Origin: an uncultured Verrucomicrobiota bacterium
Lineage (GTDB): Bacteria; Verrucomicrobiota; Verrucomicrobiia; Limisphaerales; UBA9464
Direction of reading: 5' to 3'
Assembly (NCBI GenBank): GCA_903939515.1
Contig: CAJAHH010000136.1
Coordinates: 1-64,000 of the forward strand
DNA length: 64,000 nucleotides
Positions 51,748 to 61,473 of the stretch are shown one piece after another. The position numbers and the translations under genes are program-made. The notes below the pieces were generated by a model. That model had not been told where the DNA came from, ran no database searches, and saw nothing but the letters and a program-made list of their open reading frames with translations. Each line of letters opens with the position of its first letter. Positions within the stretch are counted from its first letter, which is position 1.

Positions 51748-52554
51748 ATGAAAGGTTTTCACCACGTCCAGAGGCGCGCTCCCTTTGCGCGCCCAGTTTC
51801 CAAGGGCTTTACCCTTATCGAACTCCTGGTGGTGATTGCCATCATTGCGATTCTTGCCTCCATGTTGTTGCCAACGTTGGCCAGTGCTAAGGAGCGGGGC
51901 AAACGTGCCAATTGCATCAGCAACCTCCGCCAACTGGGTTTGGCGACGCATGTCTACGCATTGGACTACAATGACCGCATGTTCACAGGCATTCGGGATG
52001 GCGGCGACTCCTTCCTGCTTAGCATTGCGACGGTGATGTACACGACGATTAGCAATCAGTTTGGAGACAAAGTGTTTGATTGTCCCAATGTCTATCCAAT
52101 GTCATTGCCTGGAATTACAGACAAAAAGACGGGACGATACCAGACCGGCATAGGCTACTATATTGGGTATCACTACCATGGAGGACGAGTGATGCCCGAG
52201 GCAGCGGGTTGGACGGCACCGCTGAAGTTGACGGACAACCCGGTCGCCCTGAAGAGCAACACGAATGCGCTCAATGAGCCCTTGCTCCTCTTTTCAGACA
52301 TAAACAGTTGGGCGGCCAATGGGAATGGTGGGTACAATTGGGTGACCGCTCCCCATGGGAAAACAGGGCCGATACGGCGGAATGGCTCGGTTTATATTTA
52401 TCCGATCACGAACCCGTTGACGGCACGACAGGCAGGATCCGTTGGTGGTCACGTCGCTCCCTTAGATGGTTCGGTCCAGTGGAAACCCATCAAGCAAATG
52501 CGGGACATCTATTGGACCTATTCCGGGGATGGTGGACATCGGGGTTCCTGGTGA
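51748..52554 (+). CDS. Type II secretion/pseudopilin-like prepilin (verrucomicrobial type)
   Basis: 268 aa from ATG 51748; the open frame upstream to 51511 is not coding. The prepilin cleavage site is [15 protein letters not shown], followed by the hydrophobic helix ending [17 protein letters not shown] and the segment [20 protein letters not shown]. The C-terminus [14 protein letters not shown] is like the H/DG motif of DUF1559-type proteins, which form very large families in Planctomycetes and Verrucomicrobia. Their function is unknown, though they may be minor pseudopilins tied to secretion of neighbouring proteins. The CBM9 gene lies upstream. Confidence 0.88.
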   Translation: MKGFHHVQRRAPFARPVSKGFTLIELLVVIAIIAILASMLLPTLASAKERGKRANCISNLRQLGLATHVYALDYNDRMFTGIRDGGDSFLLSIATVMYTTISNQFGDKVFDCPNVYPMSLPGITDKKTGRYQTGIGYYIGYHYHGGRVMPEAAGWTAPLKLTDNPVALKSNTNALNEPLLLFSDINSWAANGNGGYNWVTAPHGKTGPIRRNGSVYIYPITNPLTARQAGSVGGHVAPLDGSVQWKPIKQMRDIYWTYSGDGGHRGSW

Positions 52555-52741
52555 GCGGAACTGATTGAGGGCCGGCTCCGACGGTGTTAATCGGCGATGG
52601 TGGTGACGTTCACGATCCCAACTCAAACTCATCCGGAAACGATCAAGAATAGTTGCCTGACCCAGTTCCCTCGATCCCCAGCTCAGCGACCGGCTCCGCC
52701 TCAGCAACTGCCACCCAGTCTCTTCACGACTAAAGCCCCCG

Positions 52742-53755
52742 CTACCGCACCGGTACTGGCCCAGTGCTGGCCCTGAATGCCAATTCAGCAGGAATGCGCA
52801 CCGAAGCCGGGCGCTCACCCTCCAGCAGCTTGCGCATCAGTTCCATGGCCACCGAACCTAATCGAAGCTTGGGTTGTCGAACGGTCGTCAGCGGTACGCG
52901 AAAGAATTCGCTGACCAAGACATTGCCAAACCCAGCCACACTCAGGTCCTGAGGAATGCGGACTCCTTGGTTGAGCAAGGTATCCGCGGCCCCGATGGCT
53001 ACCAAGTCGTTCACGCCTTGGATTGCTGTGGCTTCGGGGTTTTCCTGGATGTACTGCAGGGCCGCTGAAGCGCCCTCCTCTAAGGTAGAACCGGCATGGA
53101 ACACCAGACGGTCTTCCACAGGAATTCCCGCATCGCGCAATCCCCGACGGTAACCCTCGATCCGCTCCTGCGCCCAAGGTGAATGGGTCGGGCCCGCAAA
53201 GAAGGCAATCCGACGATGTCCCAACGAGATCAGATGCCGCGTGACCGCTTCAGAGGCACCGAGATCATCCGTCTCGACGTTGACAAACTGTTGGCAAAAG
53301 GGAGCCCGCTGGCCCAGCAGGACGGTGGGAATGCCCTGTTTGAGGAGATCCTCAAAAATCGGAGCCGTGGATTCCATCCGATAGACCGGAGCAATAAAAA
53401 TACCGTCCACACGGCGAGACATAAAACGCCGGATCACCGAATCTTCGCGATCTACTTGGCCCAACGAATGAGCCAACAGCAGGTCGAACCCGCGTTCATA
53501 GGCCATACTCTCCAAGGCCAACAGCACGCGCGAGTAGACCGGATCGGTTGGGGCCGGAATGACCAACCCCAAGAGGCGGGTCTTGCGATTTCTTAAACCG
53601 CTGGCCGAGGCGTCGGGCACATAGCCCATTTGTTGCGCCAACGCTTGAATGCGCAACTTGGTGCCAGCGGACAGGTCTGGCTTGTCGCGCAGCGCCTTGG
53701 ACACCGTCATGACCGAGACTCCAGCCACCGCAGCGATGTCCTTCAAACGTACCAT
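52742..53755 (-). CDS. LacI-family transcriptional regulator
   Basis: 337 aa. The N-terminal LacI HTH is MVRLKDIAAVAGVSVMTVSK followed by the hinge SASGLRNRKTRLLGLVIPAP. The effector-binding domain (about 60-337) is like periplasmic sugar-binding proteins: RRVDGIFIAPVY, GQRAPFCQQFVNVETDD, FFAGPTHSPWAQERIEGYRR and DLSVAGFGNVLVSEFF. It probably represses sugar-use genes until a sugar binds. It is convergent with the CBM9-prepilin group, which has a LacI-like inverted repeat in its promoter region, so those genes are candidate targets. Confidence 0.93.
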   Translation of the reverse strand: MVRLKDIAAVAGVSVMTVSKALRDKPDLSAGTKLRIQALAQQMGYVPDASASGLRNRKTRLLGLVIPAPTDPVYSRVLLALESMAYERGFDLLLAHSLGQVDREDSVIRRFMSRRVDGIFIAPVYRMESTAPIFEDLLKQGIPTVLLGQRAPFCQQFVNVETDDLGASEAVTRHLISLGHRRIAFFAGPTHSPWAQERIEGYRRGLRDAGIPVEDRLVFHAGSTLEEGASAALQYIQENPEATAIQGVNDLVAIGAADTLLNQGVRIPQDLSVAGFGNVLVSEFFRVPLTTVRQPKLRLGSVAMELMRKLLEGERPASVRIPAELAFRASTGPVPVR

Positions 53756-53965
53756 AAGACAGTGATTCGGAAAACCAACGCCCCGACGAACTTTGCCGCT
53801 CGAGAACTTTTATCAGGCGACCCTCACCGATGAAGTCCGAAGCAGCTCCGCGGATCAAGTCCTCTTATGCTGCAGCTCACTTAGAAAAGCGAAGGCTGTC
53901 ATCACGTGGGTTCATCTTAAAGTTTAGAATTTTCATCCATCCTCACCTACAGTCGGGACATCCCC

Positions 53966-54175
53966 ATGAAATTGCTGCACGCCGAACCCACCCGGATCGA
54001 GATTGATGGACATCATTTGCGCTGCCACCAGTGCACACGTGAGCAGTTTCACCGTCGGCGCATACGTCTCGAAACCGCCAGTCCAGCGGGCATGCAACCG
54101 GAATGGCAGGAAAGCATTGCCAATACCTTCATCTGCTCCCACTGCGGCTTCATCCACAATTTCCTGATTCAATAA
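53966..54175 (+). CDS. Small zinc-ribbon-like protein
   Basis: 69 aa, family not recognised. Two Cys pairs (LRCHQCTREQF near residue 20 and FICSHCGFIHNF near residue 58) form a likely four-cysteine zinc site. The protein is otherwise charged and soluble. It lies 59 bp before the Cys/His-rich gene of the metal-efflux cluster on the same strand. The paired CxxC motifs make it more than a random frame. Confidence 0.6.
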   Translation: MKLLHAEPTRIEIDGHHLRCHQCTREQFHRRRIRLETASPAGMQPEWQESIANTFICSHCGFIHNFLIQ

Positions 54176-54234
54176 TATCCTGACCTGAGGATCCTTGACG
54201 CTGCTGGTATGAAGGCCGATATGTGGTGTCTGTA

Positions 54235-54786
54235 ATGAAATTGGCGACCACTCACCTACCGAGACATTTCCGCGCATTTGCGGCGATGATGCTCTGGGTT
54301 TGGCTGGTGTCCCAATCGTTCTGCGTGGCCCATTGCCACGGAGTTCTGAATGTCGGTGGCTCTGGCCTGTCCTCCACAGGACTTACCAAATCTTTCCACA
54401 GCTGCTGCGCCCGGTCCAAGCCCTCACAACGGATACAAACAGACTCAGTCTCGCATTCGGCCTCACGTCCCCATAACGCATCCCAAGACCCGGAATCCAA
54501 AAATTCCGAATCCCCGTCTCCGGCCAACCCGTGCTCTCCCCAGGCGGTGATCCAGGGGACGCTCAATTTGGAGCCTCCGACGTGGGCTCCGCTCATTCTT
54601 CCGTTTCCACAAAGTAGTTCTGGCTCCGAATTCTGCGGGGCTGCCGTTTTTTCCTGGCATCATCGGACAGCCGCAGTCCGACCACGCATGTCAGATCAGG
54701 CCGTTCCCCGATGGGATGCCGGCTTTGAGCCCTCGGTGATCCTCGGGTCCGGGCTCCGAAGCTTGGCGCCCCCCATCGGAGTCTGA
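54235..54786 (+). CDS. Cys/His-rich exported small protein ahead of a metal-efflux operon
   Basis: 183 aa from ATG 54235 (MKLATTHLPRHFRAF). A hydrophobic segment (about 14-32; AFAAMMLWVWLVSQSFCVAH) may be a signal or anchor, followed by clustered metal-type ligands (SFCVAHCHG, FHSCCARSK). The middle is low-complexity Ser/Pro/Gln/Asn-rich, and the C-terminus holds FCGAAVFSWHHR. I recognise no family. Verrucomicrobial Cus-type operons often begin with such a small protein, so a metal-binding periplasmic role is plausible but unproven. A perfect hairpin separates it from the TolC-family gene. Confidence 0.6.
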   Translation: MKLATTHLPRHFRAFAAMMLWVWLVSQSFCVAHCHGVLNVGGSGLSSTGLTKSFHSCCARSKPSQRIQTDSVSHSASRPHNASQDPESKNSESPSPANPCSPQAVIQGTLNLEPPTWAPLILPFPQSSSGSEFCGAAVFSWHHRTAAVRPRMSDQAVPRWDAGFEPSVILGSGLRSLAPPIGV

Positions 54787-54831
54787 TCGATCCCTGAATC
54801 CGGTCTGATCACCATCAGGCATCCGGAGCTA

Positions 54832-54854
54832 AAGGCCGTTCCACGAACGGCCTT
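54832..54854 (+). terminator. Hairpin inside the metal-efflux cluster (terminator or attenuator)
   Basis: AAGGCCGTTC (54832-54841) and GAACGGCCTT (54845-54854) form a perfect 10-bp stem with a three-base loop. Only TTCTG follows, so termination may be partial. Confidence 0.55.
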
Positions 54855-54969
54855 CTGAACTCAGCCGCAGTCGGAATTCCTGTTTCAGGCATCCCCTGTC
54901 GGTGCTTCCCAAGACTAAGAAAGCGCCCAGCGCTCCAGTCCTGTTCCAGATCTCCCGTTGGTTCCACCC

Positions 54970-56286
54970 ATGAATTCTTCGCCTGTCCTTTTCCGGCTAC
55001 CGAACCAAATCGGCGGTTGGGTCGTCGGCCTTCTGGTGGCCTGGCACTGCCGTGCCGAGGTCGTCACGCCGTTGGCCGTCCACCAATTGGCCGAATCCAT
55101 CCCGGACCGTCACCCCGGCCTGCAAGCCTTGGAACTGCGAGCAGGTGCTGCCAAGGCCCAGGCCGAAGCCACGCGGCAGTGGGCCGATCCAACTCTCAGA
55201 GCTGGAGGCCTCGGCTTCACCTCCCGAGGCCCGCTGGCTGCTGAAGAAGGGGATATCGCCCTTGGAGTCACCCAGACGCTACCCGTCTTTGGCAAAGAAT
55301 CAGCAGCCCGAGCCGTCGCTGAAGCCGAGGCCAAGACCGCCCAGGAAATGGCCGAGACTCGAATCTCCATGCTCCAGCGAGACCTCATGGAACGACTCCT
55401 GCAAATGGCCTTACTCCAGCGCAGCATCGAGCTGGCTGAAGCCGATCAAGTTTGGCTGCGCCGAATCCTCAACACCTTGGAGGCACGCCACGCATCCGGT
55501 GGGATCACCGCCACGCTGCTCCTCCAAGTCCGCAACGAATTGTCCCAAGCTGAGACGCGGCTCAGGCTGCTGCGCATCGATACTCAGGATGCCGCGGCGC
55601 GCATCAATCGTGTCTTGGGCCACCCCATCGACCGCGCCGTCGGGTCGTGGGAACTACCCTCCAAAGCACCACCCATTACCTATCAACACGATTGGCCGCG
55701 CCATGCTCTTGCCGCAGAACCCCAGTTGCGGGTGGCTCGAAAGTTAAGCGACGAAGCCTCCGCCCGGGTCGATGCCACCCGACGCTCCCGGCGCCCCAAC
55801 CTGTCGCTGGGTCTAGATTCTCGGCAGTACTCGGGAGATGGCGGTCTGAGGAACGGGGCGGCCACCCTGTCGCTCTCCCTTCCCTGGTTCAACGGAGACC
55901 AATACCGCAAGGACCTCACCCGGGATCGCCTCCGACTTGAGGCCTCACACCGCGAGGTGGCTAATCTGGAAGCAGAGGTCACCCTGGAGATTCATCATTG
56001 GTTGACCCGTATCGAAAGCGCCCGCATCCGGGCCGAACTGGCGGAGGAAACGCTTCTGCCTCGTCTCCGCACCGCTCTGGACACCGCCACTGCGGCCTTG
56101 AGCGCCGGTCCTGGTGAACTGCGAGACACACTGGATCTGCGTCGGCAATGGCTTGATGCACAAGCCAATCAGGCCACCGCCATCGCCGAACAATGGTCCG
56201 CCATCGCCGAACTCCTGCTGCTCTGCGGTTGGCACGAGTTACCCCACCCCCCTTCTCCTCGTTCAAGCCCTTCTCCTGCTCCATGA
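54970..56286 (+). CDS. TolC-family outer-membrane efflux protein (CusC/CzcC-like)
   Basis: 438 aa from ATG 54970; a TTG 12 bp earlier is rejected. A signal peptide (about 1-30) is followed by two repeats of the outer membrane efflux domain made of long helices (AQEMAETRISMLQRDLMERL; LQVRNELSQAETRLRLLR) and short strands (NLSLGLDSRQYSG, AATLSLSLPWFNGDQYRKDL). It forms the outer-membrane channel of the tripartite pump. Its stop overlaps the adaptor gene start (ATGA). Confidence 0.9.
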   Translation: MNSSPVLFRLPNQIGGWVVGLLVAWHCRAEVVTPLAVHQLAESIPDRHPGLQALELRAGAAKAQAEATRQWADPTLRAGGLGFTSRGPLAAEEGDIALGVTQTLPVFGKESAARAVAEAEAKTAQEMAETRISMLQRDLMERLLQMALLQRSIELAEADQVWLRRILNTLEARHASGGITATLLLQVRNELSQAETRLRLLRIDTQDAAARINRVLGHPIDRAVGSWELPSKAPPITYQHDWPRHALAAEPQLRVARKLSDEASARVDATRRSRRPNLSLGLDSRQYSGDGGLRNGAATLSLSLPWFNGDQYRKDLTRDRLRLEASHREVANLEAEVTLEIHHWLTRIESARIRAELAEETLLPRLRTALDTATAALSAGPGELRDTLDLRRQWLDAQANQATAIAEQWSAIAELLLLCGWHELPHPPSPRSSPSPAP

Positions 56287-58067
56287 AAACCTCTCGCCTG
56301 CTGCTGTTGGCTGTCTTCGTCGCTGGTCTCCTGACCGGTGCCGGATTCTGGGTCCTCCGGTCCCATACGGATGTTCCCCAGACATCCGCGGTTTCCCAGC
56401 CAACGGGTACGGACCCCTCACATCCCCGATCCGTGCGGTTCTACCAGTCGCCGATGCATCCGTGGATACGGTCTGACCGACCGGGACGATGCACCATTTG
56501 CGGTATGGAATTGACCCCGGTTTATGAGGGAGATTCTGGAGCATCTGCGGAGGGCCCCGTCGTTGTTCTCGGAACCAATTCGATTCAATTAATCCACCTC
56601 GAAACCAGTGAGGTTTCCGAAGCTCCTCTCATCCGCCACCTACGGCTCTCGGGAACTTTGGAGGACAACGACACCCGCCACCGGATGATTTCGGCTTCCG
56701 TGGCCGGGCGCATTGAGCGCCTCTCGGTCAACAGACTGGGTCAAGAAATTCGAGTAGGTGACCCCCTGCTGACCCTTTATTCTCCGAGTTTGCTCGCTGC
56801 AGAGCGCGAGTACGTGGCCCTCAGCAAACAACCACACCCGGAACCCGCTGGCACCTCAACCGACCTGACACCGATCCTGGCCTCCGCCCGACAGCGTTTA
56901 ATTCAAATGGGCCTGACTCCCCGGCAAATCGATGCGTTGAAGGACAAGTCTCCGAGTGCCTTGACCAGCGAGCTCATGGTTCCAGCCGATGGCACGGTGG
57001 TGCTCAAACAGGTCTACGAGGGTCAGTACGTCACCGAGGGGGAACGCCTCTTTGAAACGGCGGATTTCTCCACCATGTGGGTTCAACTCACGGCCTACGA
57101 GTCGGACCGGCAATGGCTCCGGGTGGGCCAATCGGCCCGCATCACCACCGCTTCCTGGAACGGCGGAGTAATCACCGGCCAAGTGAGTTTCATTGATCCG
57201 AACTTCGACCCAATGACCCGGAGCACCCAAGTGCGCGTTGAGGTCCCCAATCCGATCGAGGAGACAGCCGATGGCCCCCGCCGACGGCTGCTCCACCGGG
57301 TAACCGCCATGGCCGAGATCGCCTGCGTCGAAACCGCACGCACCCTCCCCCGCAGCGCCCTTTTGTGGAACGGGGGGCAACCCGTGGTCTACCTGAGCCT
57401 CGGCGCCGGGGCCTACGAGTCCCGGAAGGTTCGCATCGGCCGCATCGGCGACCACTTGGCCGAAGTGCTGGAAGGCCTAAAACCCGGAGAACGAGTCGTG
57501 ACACAGGCGGCCTTCCTCATTGATGCCCAATCCCAACTCCAAAGCGGCGGCAGTGGCGACAGCGGCAATTCCCAGGCCTCATCGACCTCACGGAATCCAT
57601 CTCCCGTTCCGCCTCCCTTGGCCGGGTTCTTGCAACACTCGGCCGACTTATCCGAAGCGCTCGCCTCCGATCAGTTGGAGGTGTTTCGAGAAATCTTGAG
57701 ACGCTTCCCACCCCATCAGGACGCACTCCGCCAATGGGCCAGCCAGCCAGATTCAAGTCTTCCAGAGACCCTCCAGAAATCCATCGCATCGGTCCCTGTT
57801 CCACCCGCTTCCTCGGTACCTGCCAGTTTAGCAGAAGCTCGGAAATGGTTCCTCGACCAATCACGGACCACCGTAGACCTAGCCCGGTGGGCTCACCGTC
57901 AAGGATGGGAGGCGGGAGTCCGAACGTTCGAATGCCCGATGGTCGATCGAGCGATTCCATCGGCTCCCAAACGGGCGGGCTGGTTGCAGAAACGCGCGGA
58001 GGTCCGCAACCCGTTCTTTGGGGCTGAGATGATCGATTGTGGTCTCGAACTGAAGGAGAAGCCGTGA
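56283..58067 (+). CDS. cusB: RND efflux periplasmic adaptor with metal-binding domains at both ends (CusB-like)
   Basis: 594 aa, longer than the roughly 400-aa E. coli CusB. After an N-terminal anchor (about 1-25) comes a heavy-metal-binding domain with YQSPMHP (54-60) and CTICGMEL (70-77). The membrane-fusion core follows (about 95-440; VPADGTVVLKQVYEGQYVTE, LKPGERVVTQAAFLIDAQS). A linker leads to a DUF3347-like domain (about 465-594) with FECPMVDRA (549-557) and MIDCG (583-587), whose Cys/Met residues fit copper binding. E. coli uses a separate chaperone, CusF; here the metal-binding parts are fused. It overlaps both neighbours. Confidence 0.9.
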   Translation: MKTSRLLLLAVFVAGLLTGAGFWVLRSHTDVPQTSAVSQPTGTDPSHPRSVRFYQSPMHPWIRSDRPGRCTICGMELTPVYEGDSGASAEGPVVVLGTNSIQLIHLETSEVSEAPLIRHLRLSGTLEDNDTRHRMISASVAGRIERLSVNRLGQEIRVGDPLLTLYSPSLLAAEREYVALSKQPHPEPAGTSTDLTPILASARQRLIQMGLTPRQIDALKDKSPSALTSELMVPADGTVVLKQVYEGQYVTEGERLFETADFSTMWVQLTAYESDRQWLRVGQSARITTASWNGGVITGQVSFIDPNFDPMTRSTQVRVEVPNPIEETADGPRRRLLHRVTAMAEIACVETARTLPRSALLWNGGQPVVYLSLGAGAYESRKVRIGRIGDHLAEVLEGLKPGERVVTQAAFLIDAQSQLQSGGSGDSGNSQASSTSRNPSPVPPPLAGFLQHSADLSEALASDQLEVFREILRRFPPHQDALRQWASQPDSSLPETLQKSIASVPVPPASSVPASLAEARKWFLDQSRTTVDLARWAHRQGWEAGVRTFECPMVDRAIPSAPKRAGWLQKRAEVRNPFFGAEMIDCGLELKEKP

Positions 58068-61000
58068 TCGCTCGCCTCATCGAAGCCTCTCTACGCCAGC
58101 GCTTCCTCGTGCTTTGCGGCACCTTGATGCTCGTCGCTTTGGGAATACGGGCCGTGTACCGGACTCCGGTCGATGCCATCCCGGACCTGAGTGAAAACCA
58201 AGTGACCGTCTTCGCCGACTGGGCCGGCCGAGGTGCCCAAGAGGTTGAGGATCAGATCACCTATCCGCTGTCGGCCAACCTCCAAGGCCTGGCGGGAGTC
58301 CGCAGCGTTCGGGCCACCAGCATGACGGGTTTCTCTCTCATCACCGTGCTGTTTGAAGACTCCATCGACAATTATTTCGCCCGCACTCGGGTGCTGGAGC
58401 GCTTAAATCAAATCACCGGCTTACTGCCGACTAGTGTCGTGCCGAAACTAGGTCCGGATGCCTCCGGGCTGGGCTGGGTGTATCAATACTATCTGGAGGT
58501 AGATCCGGCCCTAGCTCCCGAGGGTGGATACGATTTGGGTCGATTGCGCAGTATTCAAGACTGGCTCATTCGCTACCCGCTCCAGTCCATCCCGGGTGTG
58601 GCCGAGGTGGCCTCGATCGGTGGGTTTGTGCGCCAGTACCAAATCGAGGTGTCGTCGGCCAAGCTGCGGGCTGTCGGCATTACCTTGGGCCGGGTTCTTG
58701 AAGCCGTGGGTCGGGCCAACATCAACGTCGGAGGCAAGGTGATCGAAGAGAACGGCCGCGAGTACGTGGTTCGAGGCGTCGGGTTAATTCGAAGCACCGA
58801 CGAATTGGAGCAAGTGGTGCTGTCGGAAACCAATGGTGTTCCGGTGCTGCTGCGCGAGGTGGCTCACATTCGCTTGGGCGGCGACTTCCGGCGGGGCGCG
58901 CTGGATGTCGACGGACAGGAACGGGTCGGAGGCGTCATCGTCATGCGGACCGGCGAAAACGCCCGCGAAGTCATCCGAAAAACGCGAGAACGCATCGCCC
59001 AAATCCAACCCAGCCTTCCACCCGGAGTAAGCCTTCGCCCCTTCTACGATCGCAGCGACCTCATCGACCGCACCCTGGACACCCTGAAGCATGCGCTCTG
59101 GGAAGAGGTGATTCTGGTGACCCTCGCCCACATTTTGTTCCTCTGGCATTTCCGAAGCATCGTCATCGTCACCCTGCCCCTGCCCCTGTCTATTCTGACG
59201 GCTTTCCTGCTCATGCAGCAGTTCGGTATCTCCTCGAACATCATGTCGCTGACCGGCATCGCCATCGCCATCGGCGTCTTGGTCGATGCCGCGATCGTGA
59301 TGACCGAGAATGTTCTCCGACACGCCGAGGAGGCCGAGGCCAAGAAGCAGCGGGCAGGACTCGGAAATCGACTCACCCTCGCGGAGACGCTGCAAGTCAC
59401 CCGCGATGCGTCTCTCCAAGTGGGTCGCCCCGTCTTCTTTGCCATGGTCATCATCATTTTGGCCTTTGTGCCGGTCTTCGCGCTCACCGGTCAGGAAGGC
59501 AAACTCTTTCACCCACTGGCCTTCACCAAAACCTTCGCCATGATCGGATCTACCTTTCTGGCGATGACACTGGTGCCGGTCCTGTGCTCGTTCCTCGTAC
59601 GCGGGCCGTTCCATCGCGAGGCAGACCATTTTCTCATGCGCTGGCTGCTGAGAATCTATGACCCTCTCTTGTCGCAGGCGCTCATCTGGCGCAAGACGGT
59701 CCTGACCTCGGCGGGTCTGATCTTGGGGCTGGCGATCATTCTCGCTTTAGGACTCCCGCGAACTTGGGTGACGCGGCTCGAATCGGCAGGTTGGCCCTCC
59801 GTCGCCCGCCTCGGCAAGGGCATGGGTAGCGAATTCATGCCGCCTCTCAATGAGGGTAGTCTTCTCTTCATGCCGGTGCTTCTGCCGGGCACTTCGCTCA
59901 CCCAGGTGAAGGAGATTATGAGTTGGCAGGACCGCATAATCCGAGCCCTTCCGGAGGTTCAGACGGTGGCCGGAAAACTCGGTCGATTTGAAACGGCAAC
60001 CGATCCGGCGCCGGTGGAGATGATCGAGACCACCATCACTCTCAAACCGGAATGGATTTCAACCAACCGTCTCGTATGGGGATTCCTTCCGATTCCCACT
60101 GTCATCCGCAATCCAGAATGGCGGAGCGGGGTCACACCGCGCGACCTCATCGGCGAATTGAGTCGGAAGCTCAGTGAGATTCCCGGTTATGTGCCCGGAT
60201 TTCTCCAACCCATCGAGAACCGGATTCTCATGCTGAGCACCGGCATCCGGGCCCAATTGGGCATCAAGGTGTTCGGAGATTCATTGGAAGAACTCCAGCG
60301 CAAGGCCTTTGAAATCGAACGCGTGGTCCGCTCGGTTCCTGGAGCCGTGGGTGTCGCCGCCAGTCGAGTGCAAGGCAAGCCCTACGTGGAAATCGAGGTC
60401 GATCGCACGCAGGCGGCGCGCTACGGCCTCAACGCACAGGATGTGCTCGACGTCGTCGAATCGGGAATCGGCGGCACGGTCGTCGGCACTGCAATCGAGG
60501 GTCGGGCCCGCTTGCCCATCCAGGTCCGCTTAGCGGCCTCCGAACGCGACGACATCGATCGGTTGGGAGAAATTCTAATACCGACCGCCAACGGGTCCCC
60601 AGTGCCATTGTCCCTAGTGGCCCGAGTCCAACGCACCGATGGACCGGGAGAAATCGCCAGCGAGAACGGCCGCCTGCGGGTCTTTGTCCAAGCCAACGTT
60701 CAAGACCGGGATCTCGGATCGTTTGTCACCGAAGTCCAGGAGCGAATGGACCGTGAAATCGTGCCCACCCTCTCCCGAGGCATGACCCTCGAGTACTCCG
60801 GTGAATTCGAAAACCAGATCCGAGCCAGCCGTACTCTCCGCCAAATCGTTCCGACGGTGTTGGTCATCATCTTCCTGCTGCTCTATCTGGTGTATCGTTC
60901 GGCCATCGAGGCGGCCCACGTCCTCCTGGCCGTCCCGTTCGCTTTGTCCGGCGGCGTGTTTTTGCAATGGGCTCTCGGCTGGCATTTCAGCGTCGCCGTT

Positions 61001-61375
61001 TGGGTTGGGTATATCGCGTTGTTCGGAACGGCCATCCAGACCGGGGTGGTGATGGTCGTCTATCTCGAGGAAATGCTCGCCACGCGTCGTGCTGAACTGG
61101 GAGATCGCTTCACTCATAGCGACCTCATCCAGGCGGTGAAAGACGGCGCGCGTCTCCGACTCCGCCCCAAGGTCATGACCGTGGCCACCATCGTGGCCTC
61201 CCTCCTGCCGATTTTTTGGAGTCACCGGACGGGTGCTGAGGTGATGAAGCCGCTGGCCACACCCGTCATCGGCGGCATGGTCAGCAGCCTGCTCCACATC
61301 CTCATCGTCACCCCTATCCTTTTTGTCCTGATTCGAGAGCGTGAGTTCAAAAAGACGGTAAATCCAGCACCATAG
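58064..61375 (+). CDS. cusA: CusA-type heavy-metal RND efflux transporter
   Basis: 1103 aa from GTG 58064, which overlaps the adaptor stop and has AAGGAG at 58053-58058. Twelve membrane helices and two periplasmic porter halves are present. The proton-relay helix reads GVLVDAAIVMTENVLRH. Three methionines match the Cu(I)/Ag(I) site of E. coli CusA (573, 623, 672): Met603 in LLFMPVLLPG, Met653 in PVEMIETTI, and Met723 in ILMLSTGIR. This favours Cu/Ag over the divalent metals of CzcA. It exports metal through the TolC-family channel using proton-motive force. Confidence 0.93.
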   Translation: MIARLIEASLRQRFLVLCGTLMLVALGIRAVYRTPVDAIPDLSENQVTVFADWAGRGAQEVEDQITYPLSANLQGLAGVRSVRATSMTGFSLITVLFEDSIDNYFARTRVLERLNQITGLLPTSVVPKLGPDASGLGWVYQYYLEVDPALAPEGGYDLGRLRSIQDWLIRYPLQSIPGVAEVASIGGFVRQYQIEVSSAKLRAVGITLGRVLEAVGRANINVGGKVIEENGREYVVRGVGLIRSTDELEQVVLSETNGVPVLLREVAHIRLGGDFRRGALDVDGQERVGGVIVMRTGENAREVIRKTRERIAQIQPSLPPGVSLRPFYDRSDLIDRTLDTLKHALWEEVILVTLAHILFLWHFRSIVIVTLPLPLSILTAFLLMQQFGISSNIMSLTGIAIAIGVLVDAAIVMTENVLRHAEEAEAKKQRAGLGNRLTLAETLQVTRDASLQVGRPVFFAMVIIILAFVPVFALTGQEGKLFHPLAFTKTFAMIGSTFLAMTLVPVLCSFLVRGPFHREADHFLMRWLLRIYDPLLSQALIWRKTVLTSAGLILGLAIILALGLPRTWVTRLESAGWPSVARLGKGMGSEFMPPLNEGSLLFMPVLLPGTSLTQVKEIMSWQDRIIRALPEVQTVAGKLGRFETATDPAPVEMIETTITLKPEWISTNRLVWGFLPIPTVIRNPEWRSGVTPRDLIGELSRKLSEIPGYVPGFLQPIENRILMLSTGIRAQLGIKVFGDSLEELQRKAFEIERVVRSVPGAVGVAASRVQGKPYVEIEVDRTQAARYGLNAQDVLDVVESGIGGTVVGTAIEGRARLPIQVRLAASERDDIDRLGEILIPTANGSPVPLSLVARVQRTDGPGEIASENGRLRVFVQANVQDRDLGSFVTEVQERMDREIVPTLSRGMTLEYSGEFENQIRASRTLRQIVPTVLVIIFLLLYLVYRSAIEAAHVLLAVPFALSGGVFLQWALGWHFSVAVWVGYIALFGTAIQTGVVMVVYLEEMLATRRAELGDRFTHSDLIQAVKDGARLRLRPKVMTVATIVASLLPIFWSHRTGAEVMKPLATPVIGGMVSSLLHILIVTPILFVLIREREFKKTVNPAP

Positions 61376-61473
61376 CTCCTCAATCCACAAATCCCGCCTC
61401 AGAACGCGCTGGAACCCGTGATTGCGGCTTGCTGCCTGATTTTCCAGGGGGCAGGCTTTACCACATAAAGCGT

